Below are positions 1 to 9,820 of a stretch of DNA of 64,000 nt, in pieces. The notes under the pieces were generated by a model, which was not told the origin of the DNA, searched no databases, and saw nothing but the letters and a program-made list of their open reading frames with translations. The position numbers and the translations under genes were made by a program. The first letter of the stretch is position 1, and every line of letters starts with the position of its first letter. Source of the stretch: JAICMB01 sp035295125 (GTDB lineage Bacteria; Acidobacteriota; Terriglobia; Bryobacterales; Bryobacteraceae). The stretch is from assembly GCA_035295125.1 (NCBI GenBank), contig DATGJP010000008.1, positions 124,001 through 188,000 on the forward strand, written 5' to 3'.

Positions 1-1
1 G

Positions 2-664
2 ATTTTCGATTACCGGAAGGATTTCCGGCAGTGGGACTCGATTCTGAAGCGGTATGGTTCGAAGCGTGTTTTGGAGCTTGGCTGCGGGGCGGGTGATCTG
101 GCGAAGTACTTCTTGCGGGCCGGGTACGTTTACACGGGTATGGACCTCGCTCAACCGATGATTGACATTGCGCGGCGGGAGACGCCGGAGGCCCGGTTTG
201 TTTGCGGCGACATGCGGCGGTTTTCGCTTGCACGAAAATTCGATGCCGTGGTGATTGGGGGACGCAGTTTCACTTATATGACTGCGAACGATGATGTTCA
301 AAATGCTTTGCGCTGCATTCGGCGGGCGTTGAAAGCGGGGGGAATTCTCGCTTTTGACAATTTTGCGGCGGAGAGGATTTTTGAGACGCTGCCGCGCCGG
401 AGCACCGAGCGAATCGTTTTCGGGGAGAAGATCATTACCCGGCGTTCGAAGACGTGGGCGAATCTGGGCGGCGGGTGGACTTGGAATTGGGACGCGGCCT
501 ACATGGTCCGCGCGGAAGGGAAGACCCGGACGTTTCGCGATAGTTGCGTGTTGCGTGCGTTCACGCGTGATGAACTGCAGTTGTTTCTTAGTCTGGCAGG
601 GTTTACGCCGGTACGGCTTAAGAGGAGCGGAGCGGTGATACTCACGGTTGCGAAAGCGAGTTAG
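2..664 (+). CDS. Class I SAM-dependent methyltransferase, 5' end outside window
   Basis: The frame is open from the first bases of the window and reads into a Rossmann-type methyltransferase, so the start lies upstream. The SAM-binding motif I (VLELGCGAG) is near residue 25 of the visible part, followed by an acidic strand-2 end (YTGMDLA), the CGDMRRF motif and a post-I segment (FDAVVIGGRSFTYM). The second half carries the beta-strand core usual for small-molecule or lipid methyltransferases (LKAGGILAFDNFA). Nothing visible fixes the substrate. The gene ends 200 bases before the next plus-strand gene, with no clear terminator between. Confidence 0.85.
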   Translation: MFDYRKDFRQWDSILKRYGSKRVLELGCGAGDLAKYFLRAGYVYTGMDLAQPMIDIARRETPEARFVCGDMRRFSLARKFDAVVIGGRSFTYMTANDDVQNALRCIRRALKAGGILAFDNFAAERIFETLPRRSTERIVFGEKIITRRSKTWANLGGGWTWNWDAAYMVRAEGKTRTFRDSCVLRAFTRDELQLFLSLAGFTPVRLKRSGAVILTVAKAS

Positions 665-867
665 CAACTCGTTTGTGTGAGAAAACTGGCGGAAAGTACC
701 GGAGCTCACCGGGAACGCACCGGCGAAACCGCCTGCGCCGCCCTGTTTTCATCCATTTTTTGTGGACCAGCGGTAAAGCGCGACAGGTTTCAAACTCTGC
801 CCGACATCCACTGCTTCAGTCCCACTTCTGGGAAACCGAGCAACATTTGCCCGCCAACCTGCATTAC

Positions 868-3330
868 ATGAAACCTTTTGAGATTTCGACCGTATCTGCC
901 TATATGGGCTGGCTTTGGCAAGACGTGGTTTACGGCCTGCGAACTATTGTTAAAGATCGCGGTTTTTTTCTGACAGCGGTGCTGGCACTCGCACTGGGCA
1001 TCGGGTCCACGACGGCAATCTTCAGCGTTATCGATAACGTTTTGCTGGAACCCTTTCCGTACACGGATGGACAACGGCTGTTTGCGATCGAGGTTCGGGA
1101 TAAGAATAGCAACGACGACGGAGGGCAGCAGGCCTTTGCGGTGCCGCAGTTTCTAGATTTTCAGGAACAGAACCATGTGTTCGACCGCTCCATCGGCGTT
1201 CGGCGCGACGGCGTGCTGATGACGGGAGGCGATGCGCCTCTGCAATTCGATGGCGCCACGGTGACCGGCAACACCTTCGAGTTTCTCGGCATTCCGCCAC
1301 TGCTGGGCCGCGCGATCACACCCGAAGACGCGAAGCCCGGCGCGCCACCGGTGTTTGTGCTCAGCTACAAGGTCTGGCAGAAGAAGTTCGCAGGCGATCC
1401 CAGCATCGTCGGGCGCACCTTCACGATGAATGACAAGCCCACGACTCTGATCGGGATCATGCCGAAGCGTTTTGCGTGGTGGGGCGCAGACCTGTGGATG
1501 CCCACCTCGATTGACCGCAGCGAGACAGGTCCGACAGCACGGTATTTTTTCATGCTCGGGCATCTCAAGCCGGGCTTGACGCCGCAGTCGGCCCAGCCGG
1601 ACATCGAGATTATCGCAAAGCGGATCGTGGCGCAGTATCCGGACGTGTTTCCGAAGCAGTATAGCGTGCGGCTGCCATCCTTGCTCGACAATGTGGTGGG
1701 CAAGTTTCGGACTACCTTGTACACGCTGCTGGCCGCGGTGGGGCTGCTCCTGTTGATCGCGTGCGCCAATGTCGCCAACCTACTGCTGGCAAAAGCGACC
1801 GCTCGCGACAAAGAGCTGGCGATACGGGCAACGTTGGGAGCGCCGCGCTCGAGGATTGTGGCGCAACTCATGGTGGAGAGTGTGTTGCTGGCCCTGGCCG
1901 GCGCGGCGGTGGGATGCTTCTTCGCGTGGGGAGAGTTGAAAGGGCTGATCGCACTGCTACCGAAGTTCACGTTTCCCGACGAGGCGGACATTCACATCAA
2001 TAGCATCGTGCTGCTCGCGACGCTGGGGGCCGCTCTGCTCACGTCGCTGATTTTCGGGCTGGTACCGGCGTTGGGCGCCGCGCGGCGCGATTTGAACGAG
2101 CCGTTGAAGACAAGCGGGCGCGGCAACAGCGCTTCGGGCCGCGCACACTTGAGGAACGCGCTGATTGTGAGCGAGGTCGCTCTGTCGGTGGTGCTGCTGG
2201 CGGGGGCCGGATTGCTGATGCGCAGCTTTATTCTGCAGCGTGGCGTGGATCTCGGCGTGCGTACCCAGAATGTGCTGGTCACGCAATTACCGTTGCCCGA
2301 CAAACAGTACAAAACCGCGGAATTACAGACACGCTTTTTGCGAACGCTGCTGCCGCGGATTCAGAACCTTCCGGGCGTTGTCAACGCGGCGGGCGCCCTT
2401 GCTTTTCCGCCTTACGGAGGAATCAACACCGATTTCGACGTGGCCGGCAAGATCCGCTCGGATAACTGGAAAGGGGACGTGGCGCTGTGCAGCCCGGAGT
2501 TTTTCAACACCATGCGGATTCCGCTGTTAAAGGGCCGCTTCCTCACGGAGCAGGACGCTGTCTCGAAGCGCAAGGTTGCGCTCGTCAATAAGACGTTTGC
2601 GACACGATTTTTTGGCGCCGAGGATCCGATCGGGAAACAGATCAAGCTGGCCGCGCTTGAAAAACCGCCATCCTCGGTGGATCATGCGTGGTTCGAAATC
2701 GTCGGGGTCACGGGCGACATCAAGAATCACGGCTTGCGTGACCCAGTGCAGCCCGAAGCCTTCGCACCGTATACTTTTTCCGCGTTCGGCGGGTATGTGC
2801 TGTTTGTTCGGACCGCCGCCAGTCCTTCGGCGTCGATCAAGGCGATGGAGCAGCAGATCTGGTCGATCGACCGGAATCTCGTTCCGCAGAATACTTCGTC
2901 GATGGAAGAGATGCTGGATACCAGCGAGTTTGCGAAGCCGCGGTTTGGGTTGACGCTGTTTGCCGTGTTTGCGGGAATCGGGCTGATCCTGGTGAGTGTA
3001 GGTGTGTTCAGCGTCATTTCTTACACGGTTTCGCAGAGGAGTCATGAAATCGGGATACGGCTGGCTCTGGGGGCATCGGCGGGACAGGTGAAATGGATGG
3101 TGATTACCGGCGGCCTGCGCTACGTATTTGTGGGCATGGGCGTCGGGATTCTTCTGGCCTTTGTGCTTACGCGCGTGCTGGCAAGCGATTTCTACGGCGT
3201 GTCTTCCTACGATCCGCTCACGCTCGGCGGCGTGGCGATTTTGCTGACGATAGTGGGGACAGCAGCGTGCTATTTGCCGTCGCGGCGGGCGACGCGGGTT
3301 GATCCGGTGGTGTCGCTGCGGTTCGAATAA
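868..3330 (+). CDS. ADOP-type FtsX/MacB-like ABC transporter permease
   Basis: This is a membrane protein of about 820 residues with two MacB-like periplasmic core domains, each followed by an FtsX permease domain, the layout of the acidobacterial ADOP permeases. Visible marks are the N-terminal YGLRTIVKDRGFFL, the first transmembrane segment with ALALGIGSTTAIFSV, the mid-protein CANVANLLLAKA block, and the C-terminal SQRSHEIGIRLALGAS and LPSRRATRVDPVVSLR motifs. The frame is open further upstream (from 673) but that part is arginine-rich and unlike the family, so I start at 868. The ATG at 904 (MGWLWQDVVYGL) is an equally good choice. No ATPase partner is adjacent, which is common for this family. 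Confidence 0.9.
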   Translation: MKPFEISTVSAYMGWLWQDVVYGLRTIVKDRGFFLTAVLALALGIGSTTAIFSVIDNVLLEPFPYTDGQRLFAIEVRDKNSNDDGGQQAFAVPQFLDFQEQNHVFDRSIGVRRDGVLMTGGDAPLQFDGATVTGNTFEFLGIPPLLGRAITPEDAKPGAPPVFVLSYKVWQKKFAGDPSIVGRTFTMNDKPTTLIGIMPKRFAWWGADLWMPTSIDRSETGPTARYFFMLGHLKPGLTPQSAQPDIEIIAKRIVAQYPDVFPKQYSVRLPSLLDNVVGKFRTTLYTLLAAVGLLLLIACANVANLLLAKATARDKELAIRATLGAPRSRIVAQLMVESVLLALAGAAVGCFFAWGELKGLIALLPKFTFPDEADIHINSIVLLATLGAALLTSLIFGLVPALGAARRDLNEPLKTSGRGNSASGRAHLRNALIVSEVALSVVLLAGAGLLMRSFILQRGVDLGVRTQNVLVTQLPLPDKQYKTAELQTRFLRTLLPRIQNLPGVVNAAGALAFPPYGGINTDFDVAGKIRSDNWKGDVALCSPEFFNTMRIPLLKGRFLTEQDAVSKRKVALVNKTFATRFFGAEDPIGKQIKLAALEKPPSSVDHAWFEIVGVTGDIKNHGLRDPVQPEAFAPYTFSAFGGYVLFVRTAASPSASIKAMEQQIWSIDRNLVPQNTSSMEEMLDTSEFAKPRFGLTLFAVFAGIGLILVSVGVFSVISYTVSQRSHEIGIRLALGASAGQVKWMVITGGLRYVFVGMGVGILLAFVLTRVLASDFYGVSSYDPLTLGGVAILLTIVGTAACYLPSRRATRVDPVVSLRFE

Positions 3331-3373
3331 GTCCGATCTCGGCATGCTACCCTGAGATTTCCGAGCAGTAAAT

Positions 3374-3727
3374 ATGCGGGGCATATTGCTGTATGTCTGT
3401 GCTTCGCTCCCGCTAATTTCCCTGGCACAAACGGGAGATTATTCCATCAGCGGCACGGTCTTGAATGACCGGAGCGGGGAGCCCGTGGGAAAAATGCGCT
3501 CGTCACGCTCATAGCGGTCCCGGAATGTCCCGGCCCAGGTCTATGTTTTGTTTGTTGTCGATCAGGCGGACTTTGAATATGCGACGCCGTCAGCAGTGCG
3601 TCCTTATTTGGATTCGGGAATGGTGATTCGTGTCGAGCCAGGGGGCTCGTATCAAGAGCAGTTTGAAGTCACAGGCGAGCCTGTCCCACCATCATCACCC
3701 GCTCAATCGTCTCATGAAGCCGGCTGA
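3374..3727 (+). pseudogene. Decayed secreted carboxypeptidase-regulatory-like protein
   Basis: An ATG at 3374 starts a signal peptide (MRGILLYVCASLPLISLAQ) followed by YSISGTVLNDRSGEPV, the opening strand of a carboxypeptidase-regulatory domain, but the frame hits a stop after 46 codons. The domain resumes in another frame as ALVTLIAVPE. A third frame from 3542 then gives the usual C-terminal end of this acidobacterial family (FEYATPSAVRPYLDSGM, then IRVEPGGSYQEQFEVTG). Several hundred middle residues are therefore missing, with at least two frame changes. The tail runs about 60 bases into the convergent histidine kinase gene. Confidence 0.6.
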
Positions 3728-6236
3728 CCTCCACAGGCTTCGGAACATAATCGTCCATCCCCGCCTCGACGCACCGGTCACGATCGCCGCTCATGGCATG
3801 CGCCGTCATGGCGATAATCGGAATCCGTCCGGCTGCAAAAGCCGACGCGTCGAGTGGCCGGAACGTCCCCGCCCGCACCCGCTGCTCTAACTGGCGAATC
3901 TGCATGGTCGCCTCGTAGCCGTCGATTTCGGGCATTTGCACATCCATCAGCACCAGGTCGAAAGGCTCCTGCTGCAATCGCCCGACGACTTGGGACCCGT
4001 CGCCCACCACCTGAATGCTATGCCCCATCTTCTGCAGCAAGTGCACCGCGACCCGTTGATTCACGACATTGTCCTCGGCCAGCAGGATGCGCAAGGCTCG
4101 CGCATGCTTCGGCAGATTATCCGGCGCGGAGTCCGCTCCGTTGATCGGAGCCACCCTGTCTTGCGTTCCCACCCCGAACGACGCCGTGAAATAGAAAGTG
4201 CTGCCGGCGCCGGGCGTGCTCTCTACCCAAATCGAACCGCCCATGAGATGTACCAGACGTGCCGAGATGGCCAACCCCAGTCCGGTCCCCCCGTACTTGC
4301 GGTGTGTCGACCCATCGGCCTGCGAGAAGGCCTCGAAGATGAGCGACTGTTTCTCAGCCGGTATGCCAATGCCCGTATCGCGCACCGCGAAACGCACGGT
4401 ACATAGCTTCCCCTCTAACTTCACACACTCGACAATGAGTGTGACCTCGCCCCGTTCCGTGAAACGGATCGCGTTGCTGAGCAAGTTGAGAATGATCTGA
4501 CGCAAGCGACCCGAATCCCCTACCAGGGAATCCGTCACCTCCGGCGGAACGTGGTAAGAAAGCTTCAACTCTTTCTGTTGCGCGCGCCACGCCATCGTGC
4601 TGACGATCTCAGCCAGCTCGTTTCGAAGATGGAACGGCTCCGGATCCAAATCCAGCTTGCCGGCCTCAATCTTCGAGAAATCCAGGATGTCGTTAATGAT
4701 GTTGAGCAGGTGTTTTGCGGAGCTGTTTGCAGTTTGAATGAACTCTTGCTGTTCTGCGTTCAGCTCCGTGTCCAGCGCCAGTTCCGTCATCCCGATCACC
4801 CCATTCATCGGGGTGCGGATCTCATGGCTGACAGTAGCGAGAAATTCGCTCTTCAGGCGAGCCGCTTCGAGCGCCGCGTCCCGCGCCCGCGCCAGTTCGT
4901 CGGATTGGCGCCTCAGCTTGCGGGTTTGCGCCTGAGTGATACGACGCGTCTCTTCCAGTTCGATGATGTAGCGCTTCAGCTTCTCCTCGGCAGCCTTGCG
5001 CAGCGTAATGTCCTCTGCCGTCCCGATAAAGAATTGCAGCGTGCCCGACTCGTCGCGGACCGCCGACGCCGTCGTACGGGCCCAGATCACCTGCCCATCG
5101 TGACGCACATACCGTTTCTCCAGTTGGTAGCCGTCGCGCGTGCCGTCGATCACTGCCTGAAACTGCGTTCTCCCCGTGCCGTAGTCGCTCGGATGCGTGA
5201 AGTCGGCGATCGACATGGAGCACAGTTCTTCGGCGCTATACCCCAGCATCTGGCAGAACGTCGGGTTCACACGAAACGGCCGGCCATTCAGGCCGACCAG
5301 CGCAATCCCGATTACGGCGCCCTCAAAAAACGCCCGAAACTGAGCATTGCTCTGGGCCTGGGCGCGTTCCATGCTCGTGCGTTCGGTGATGTCGAGAATG
5401 GCGCAGCGTTTCCCAACCACCTGCCCTGAATTTCCGCAGACCGGGTTCTCGCGAATCTCGACAATCAGGCGCGTTCCGTCACGGCGGAGGAGTTCACAAG
5501 GCGATGAGCCGGAACCCTCAGCCTGCCCGGGCGCCAGAAGGTCGGGGAAACGGCGCCCCGCCAATTCTTCCGGTTCATACCCCAGGAGCGTGCCGGCGGC
5601 GCGGTTCACCCGCCGGATGATGCCGCTTTGATCGGTTTCGAGGTAGGGAACCGGCGCGTCTTCAAAGAGGCTTCGCAGGGCTTGCTCATCCCGGTGACGG
5701 GCGATCGCAATGCGTGCTAACCGTGCTGCCTCCTGAATCCGTTCTAACTCCTCACTCCTGGGTTCGCGAACCTCGCGGCAGTATATCGCGAAGGTTCCCA
5801 GCACGTTGCCGTCAGGGGTCATGATCGGCATCGACCAACATGCACGCAGCCCGTGCGCGAGGGCCAACTCTCTGTAGTCTGCCCAAAGCGGATCTGTTGC
5901 GACATCTGAGACGATCACCGGCTCCCGCCGATACACTGCCGTTCCGCAGGACCCCGCCTTCGGACCGATGGACAGGCCGTCAACCTCGCGGTTATAGCTA
6001 TCCGGCAGGCTCGGCGCCACACCATGCAGCAGCCGCTTACCTTCCTCGTCCAGCAGGAGAATTGAACACAACGCGCCGGTCTGTTCTTCAACGACGCGCG
6101 CCAGCAGATCGAGCACCGACGCTAAATTGCTACCCGTGGCAAGAGCCTCGAGCACACACGCCGAGACTTCGGAATTGTATAGAGGCGCACCTCGAGCACG
6201 TTCCCCACTGTCGACATGCCGCTTGGCTGCCCGCAT
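3669..6236 (-). CDS. Hybrid sensor histidine kinase/response regulator (GAF-PAS-PAS-HisKA-HATPase-REC)
   Basis: This 855-residue cytoplasmic kinase has no transmembrane segment. A GAF domain occupies about residues 20-175 (SILLLDEEGKRLLHG, GSCGTAVYRREPVIVSD). Two PAS domains follow (about 190-290 and 300-420, the second with PAC motif FIGTAEDITLRK), then a coiled linker. The HisKA H-box is SHEIRTPMNGVIGM, the ATPase has DTGIGIP and GGTGLGLAIS, and the C-terminal receiver has LMDVQMPEIDG with the MTAHAM and KP residues. It is probably an ArcB/BarA-like phosphorelay start whose output partner is not in the window. It stands alone, convergent with a decayed gene. Confidence 0.93.
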   Translation of the reverse strand: MRAAKRHVDSGERARGAPLYNSEVSACVLEALATGSNLASVLDLLARVVEEQTGALCSILLLDEEGKRLLHGVAPSLPDSYNREVDGLSIGPKAGSCGTAVYRREPVIVSDVATDPLWADYRELALAHGLRACWSMPIMTPDGNVLGTFAIYCREVREPRSEELERIQEAARLARIAIARHRDEQALRSLFEDAPVPYLETDQSGIIRRVNRAAGTLLGYEPEELAGRRFPDLLAPGQAEGSGSSPCELLRRDGTRLIVEIRENPVCGNSGQVVGKRCAILDITERTSMERAQAQSNAQFRAFFEGAVIGIALVGLNGRPFRVNPTFCQMLGYSAEELCSMSIADFTHPSDYGTGRTQFQAVIDGTRDGYQLEKRYVRHDGQVIWARTTASAVRDESGTLQFFIGTAEDITLRKAAEEKLKRYIIELEETRRITQAQTRKLRRQSDELARARDAALEAARLKSEFLATVSHEIRTPMNGVIGMTELALDTELNAEQQEFIQTANSSAKHLLNIINDILDFSKIEAGKLDLDPEPFHLRNELAEIVSTMAWRAQQKELKLSYHVPPEVTDSLVGDSGRLRQIILNLLSNAIRFTERGEVTLIVECVKLEGKLCTVRFAVRDTGIGIPAEKQSLIFEAFSQADGSTHRKYGGTGLGLAISARLVHLMGGSIWVESTPGAGSTFYFTASFGVGTQDRVAPINGADSAPDNLPKHARALRILLAEDNVVNQRVAVHLLQKMGHSIQVVGDGSQVVGRLQQEPFDLVLMDVQMPEIDGYEATMQIRQLEQRVRAGTFRPLDASAFAAGRIPIIAMTAHAMSGDRDRCVEAGMDDYVPKPVEVSRLHETIERVMMVGQARL

Positions 6237-6325
6237 CTATCCCTGGGTGTTTTATCGGCTATCTTCTGCAAAAGCTTAAGTCAGAAAAGGTTTACAGCGG
6301 AATACGTACTCTGACCGCACTGGTA

Positions 6326-9238
6326 CTACTTGCCCGCCCCCAGCGAAGCAGCAATCTCCTTATCCATCTGCGGCAGGCGGTACTGCTCTACGATATCCTC
6401 CGCCGTCGCGCCACCATCGGACAAGTCCTTGCTCTTGGCATCCGCGAGCAGGGTCCTCCACTGCGCCGTATAGCGCGCGATCTGCCGCGCCGCAGCCGCG
6501 TCTTCCACCTGCTCCTGGAAATCATGGAACGCGCCGACTCGCGCCTCCTGGAAGTGCCGGATCGCTTCGTCGAGCCTGGCCGAATCCTCCACCGCCGCAG
6601 GTCCACGCGCCGTAAAGAAAGCGTGATTCGCGGCGACGAGCTTCGTGAAATCAGCGCGCGCCGCGTCGGTCAGCCCGGACCACCGCTGCGCCTGGGGGTT
6701 CTGCGCCCGCGCCGCGCCAACGGCAGGCGCCTCAACTTTCTCGTATTCGTACAGGGCGTTCATGAAGAATTTGTAGGTCCCGTGCGATTGCGCGCGCCAC
6801 TGCGGCTTGAACCCGAACAGGTATACCCTGCCCTGTCCCATGTTGACCTCTACCGCCGCGGCCTTGCCCTGGATTCGCTCCGGGTGCAACAGGAACCCGC
6901 TCTCCAGGGGATTGCGGTCGCGCGGGTACGACGCCAGCACCGCCCCTTGAAACGCCGCCTTGGTCTCAAAAGCCGGCCCGCGCTGGAACATGACGATCGG
7001 TTCGCGCGGAAGCCCCGCAACGTCGGTCCGATTCGCATCCGGAAGTTCCACCCTTAGCAGCGCGCCGGAACAGAAAAACTGCTCGCTCTTCACCCCCTCC
7101 AGGACATTCGTCACCGGGAGGTGCAGCAGGTCGATCATCGCGGAAGCGGCTCCATTGAAGGCAACCAGCGTGCCCCCCTGGGCGACAAAGGCGCGCAGAG
7201 CGTCGATTCCCGCTTCCCCCAAACCGCCCGCGTATTGACCGGGGACCGAGCCCGGCTTGTGTCCCTGCGTCAGAGAGTTCTTTGACGTATCGGGAATGAT
7301 GATTGCGTTGAAGCGTTCCCGCAAGTGTCCGGCCTGGATATCGGCGTTGTAAATGCTAACCGGCGCAAATCCATAATTCTCGAGGATCCAGCGCGTCCAG
7401 CCCTCATCGATTGAGGCTACCCACGGCCGGTATAACCCCACCCGCGCCTTCTTCATTCCGATGGTCGACGCCGGCGCCTTTGCGGCGGCCACTGCTCCAA
7501 CCGACCTTTTTTGCGCGATGGCCTGCATTTTCGCCCGATCGAAATTCGTTATCACGAACGACGTCTCCGCACCCTCGCGAGCTACCGACACTGTCCCACC
7601 GGCGGCAAACACGTCGTTGACGGCGGCAAAGCTCGCGTTTGCGTGATGGCTCAAAACAAAAACAGCTCCGTTTCCCTCGACTTGTGCGGCCGGCGGCGTC
7701 GCGCGCGCGATCTTCTCCAAGGCGGCGCGCTGCTGTTCCGTGACTGGATCGGTCACCGCTGCCACCTCCACGCCCATCTGCATCGGCAGTGTCCATCCTG
7801 TCACGTCATAAGGCAGATCGATCGCTTTGCCGGCGTCCGAGCTGATCGGGTACACCTGCGCCTCAAACAACTCCTTGGCCAATGGCGCGTAAGGCTGGTC
7901 CATCAGGATGACCCACGATCCAGCCGGGTATTCCCGTCCGTTCGCCCCGAATTTCTGCCGCGCCTGGTGCACTTCCAGCCCGTTGTCGATCATCTTCTGC
8001 GTCAGCAGGGCCGCTTCCGGCACGTCCCGCTGCACACTCGGAATCACGTAGGCAAACGGCGGCTCGCCTCGGAATCGCTCGATGTTGTCGCGAGCGGCCT
8101 GGTAGCGGTTATAGAGCAGACTCTCGCGGTACCGCGCCGCTGTGTCCAGCACCGACATCGACGCCGCCACCATATATCGAACCGCGTCGTTCAAATGCCA
8201 CCACCCGCCCTTCCAGGGACTCGAATACATGACATCTCCACGGAGATCCTGCTGATCCTTCGGAAAATCGTCCACGGTGTAGAAATGTGGCGTGGCGTAT
8301 TGATAGAGAGCTGTCTCGGTAAAGAATGAGATTTCGTTTCGAAAGATGTGGGTATAATCCAAAAACCCGGGATACCAGTTGTCGAAACGCGAGCGGTGAA
8401 TGGCGCCCGGCATCTGGTGCGCATCCAGCCAGGCCGCCATCTGAGTTCCCACGACATTGAGCCAGCGCAGCATCAGGGGATGGATATTCGACGAGATCGG
8501 CTCGGAAAACGGCGGGATCCAGATGCGCGCGGGAAACGGCGCGGACTGATGCTGACAGTAGAAGATCACCGGGTTCCACTCCATCTCCGTCCGCGTCACC
8601 ACCTGCGACTCGACCATGTTTTGCATGTACCCGTCGCGGTTGTTGTCATGCCCCACGTACTCCTGGAACAGCCAGGGCATCGGACTGACCTCGTATGGCG
8701 TTCCGAGGTTTTTGCGATACCAGTCGACGATCATGTTCTGGCCCTCTGGATTCAACGATGGCCACAGCACAAGGATCACGTTGTTGAGGATGAAATCGAC
8801 TTCCGGATCCCCTTCCGCCGACAACAAACGGTAGGCGAGTTGAAAGGAATGCTGCCCGCCCGCAACCTCGTTGGAGTGCAGACCGCCGTCGATGTGCACG
8901 ATCGCCTTGCCTTCGCGGGCGAGCGCCTGCGCCTGCTGATCGTTGAGCCCCCGCGCGAGAGCGAGTTGCCGCGCGATGTCCTTATAGTGATCCAATTGCG
9001 CTAAGTTGGCTGGCGCTGAAATGACGGCTATCTCAAAATCCAGGCCGTGTGTCGTCTTACCGGCGCTGAATAACTTCATACGGTCCGAATTTCCAGCCAA
9101 AACCTTAAAATATTTCAGCGCATCGTTGTAATCCGCGAGATAAAAGTCATCTCCCGGGTTTTTACCTAACACCGAAACAGGACTGGGAACCGCCGCCATG
9201 GCAGCACTTATAAAAAACAAACCGAAAATAAGTTTCAT
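6326..9238 (-). CDS. Secreted M14-family zinc carboxypeptidase
   Basis: From the ATG used here the product is 970 residues and begins with a clear signal peptide (MKLIFGLFFISAAMAAVPSP). The frame is open a further 51 codons upstream, but those residues are not signal-like. M14 marks are the zinc-binding HSNE at residues 121-124, the substrate-binding HDNNRDGY near 200, a candidate third zinc ligand in FYCQHQS (His229), and a catalytic-type Glu in SFFTET. The long C-terminal half contains a glutamine-amidotransferase-like fold region (IIIPDTSKNSLTQG). This matches large acidobacterial M14 peptidases that degrade external peptides. The GNAT gene is divergent, 86 bases away. Confidence 0.9.
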   Translation of the reverse strand: MKLIFGLFFISAAMAAVPSPVSVLGKNPGDDFYLADYNDALKYFKVLAGNSDRMKLFSAGKTTHGLDFEIAVISAPANLAQLDHYKDIARQLALARGLNDQQAQALAREGKAIVHIDGGLHSNEVAGGQHSFQLAYRLLSAEGDPEVDFILNNVILVLWPSLNPEGQNMIVDWYRKNLGTPYEVSPMPWLFQEYVGHDNNRDGYMQNMVESQVVTRTEMEWNPVIFYCQHQSAPFPARIWIPPFSEPISSNIHPLMLRWLNVVGTQMAAWLDAHQMPGAIHRSRFDNWYPGFLDYTHIFRNEISFFTETALYQYATPHFYTVDDFPKDQQDLRGDVMYSSPWKGGWWHLNDAVRYMVAASMSVLDTAARYRESLLYNRYQAARDNIERFRGEPPFAYVIPSVQRDVPEAALLTQKMIDNGLEVHQARQKFGANGREYPAGSWVILMDQPYAPLAKELFEAQVYPISSDAGKAIDLPYDVTGWTLPMQMGVEVAAVTDPVTEQQRAALEKIARATPPAAQVEGNGAVFVLSHHANASFAAVNDVFAAGGTVSVAREGAETSFVITNFDRAKMQAIAQKRSVGAVAAAKAPASTIGMKKARVGLYRPWVASIDEGWTRWILENYGFAPVSIYNADIQAGHLRERFNAIIIPDTSKNSLTQGHKPGSVPGQYAGGLGEAGIDALRAFVAQGGTLVAFNGAASAMIDLLHLPVTNVLEGVKSEQFFCSGALLRVELPDANRTDVAGLPREPIVMFQRGPAFETKAAFQGAVLASYPRDRNPLESGFLLHPERIQGKAAAVEVNMGQGRVYLFGFKPQWRAQSHGTYKFFMNALYEYEKVEAPAVGAARAQNPQAQRWSGLTDAARADFTKLVAANHAFFTARGPAAVEDSARLDEAIRHFQEARVGAFHDFQEQVEDAAAARQIARYTAQWRTLLADAKSKDLSDGGATAEDIVEQYRLPQMDKEIAASLGAGK

Positions 9239-9324
9239 CGTGATGACTCTCGTCGCGGAAGGCTGGATAACCAGGGTACCGCAGCCTTCGGCCTGTACTA
9301 TATTGAAGACCGGTGCCCCCCGAT

Positions 9325-9807
9325 ATGCAATCGTTGTCACGGTCGCGAGCCGTCGAAATCGGCTATGCCAACGCCGGCGAGGTCGAAACACTCATCGACC
9401 TCGGCGAGCGCATGCATGATGAGACCGCCTATGCCTTTCTTCCCTACGACCGCGGCAAAGTGCGCCGAGTTATCGAAGCATACCTCGCCAACCCGGCATC
9501 CGCCTGCGTCCTGGTCGCCCGATCCGAAAACACGCCCGTCGGAATGCTCGTGGGCTACCTCTCGGTGTACGATTTCTGCGATGAAACCATCGCGTCCGAT
9601 AGCGTCATCTATGTCCTGCCGGAGTTTCGCAGCTGGCGGGCCGCATCCGGCCTCATCCGCGCCTTCCGCGACTGGGCCGCCCAACGCGGAGCCCGTGAGG
9701 TGTGCCTGGGCGTTTCCAGTAACGTGGAAGTCGCTCGCACCACTAAATTGTATGAGCGGCTTGGGTTGACCTACATCGGAGGAACCTTCAAACAGAGGTT
9801 GAGTTAG
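9325..9807 (+). CDS. GNAT-family N-acetyltransferase
   Basis: This small acetyltransferase of 160 residues starts at the ATG (MQSLSRSRAVEIGYAN); a GTG four codons earlier is also possible. The N-terminal part (LIDLGERMHDETAYAF) resembles the phage-type and small GNAT enzymes. The central strand carries VGMLVGYLSVY and a WRAASGLIRAFRDWAAQRGA block takes the place of the acetyl-CoA pyrophosphate loop. The ending (TTKLYERLGLTYIGGTFKQ) is the standard GNAT terminal motif. The substrate is unknown. It ends 13 bases before the injection-associated cassette and could be part of it, though its function does not require that. Confidence 0.85.
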   Translation: MQSLSRSRAVEIGYANAGEVETLIDLGERMHDETAYAFLPYDRGKVRRVIEAYLANPASACVLVARSENTPVGMLVGYLSVYDFCDETIASDSVIYVLPEFRSWRAASGLIRAFRDWAAQRGAREVCLGVSSNVEVARTTKLYERLGLTYIGGTFKQRLS

Positions 9808-9820
9808 GACTGAATCCTCA

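Noticed and set aside
673..867. N-terminal 65-codon extension of the ADOP permease
   Set aside because: The residues are unlike the family and no ribosome site precedes it.
2527..3384. A 285-codon minus-strand frame under the ADOP permease
   Set aside because: Its composition (Arg, His, Pro) is that of a shadow frame and the plus-strand gene is certain.
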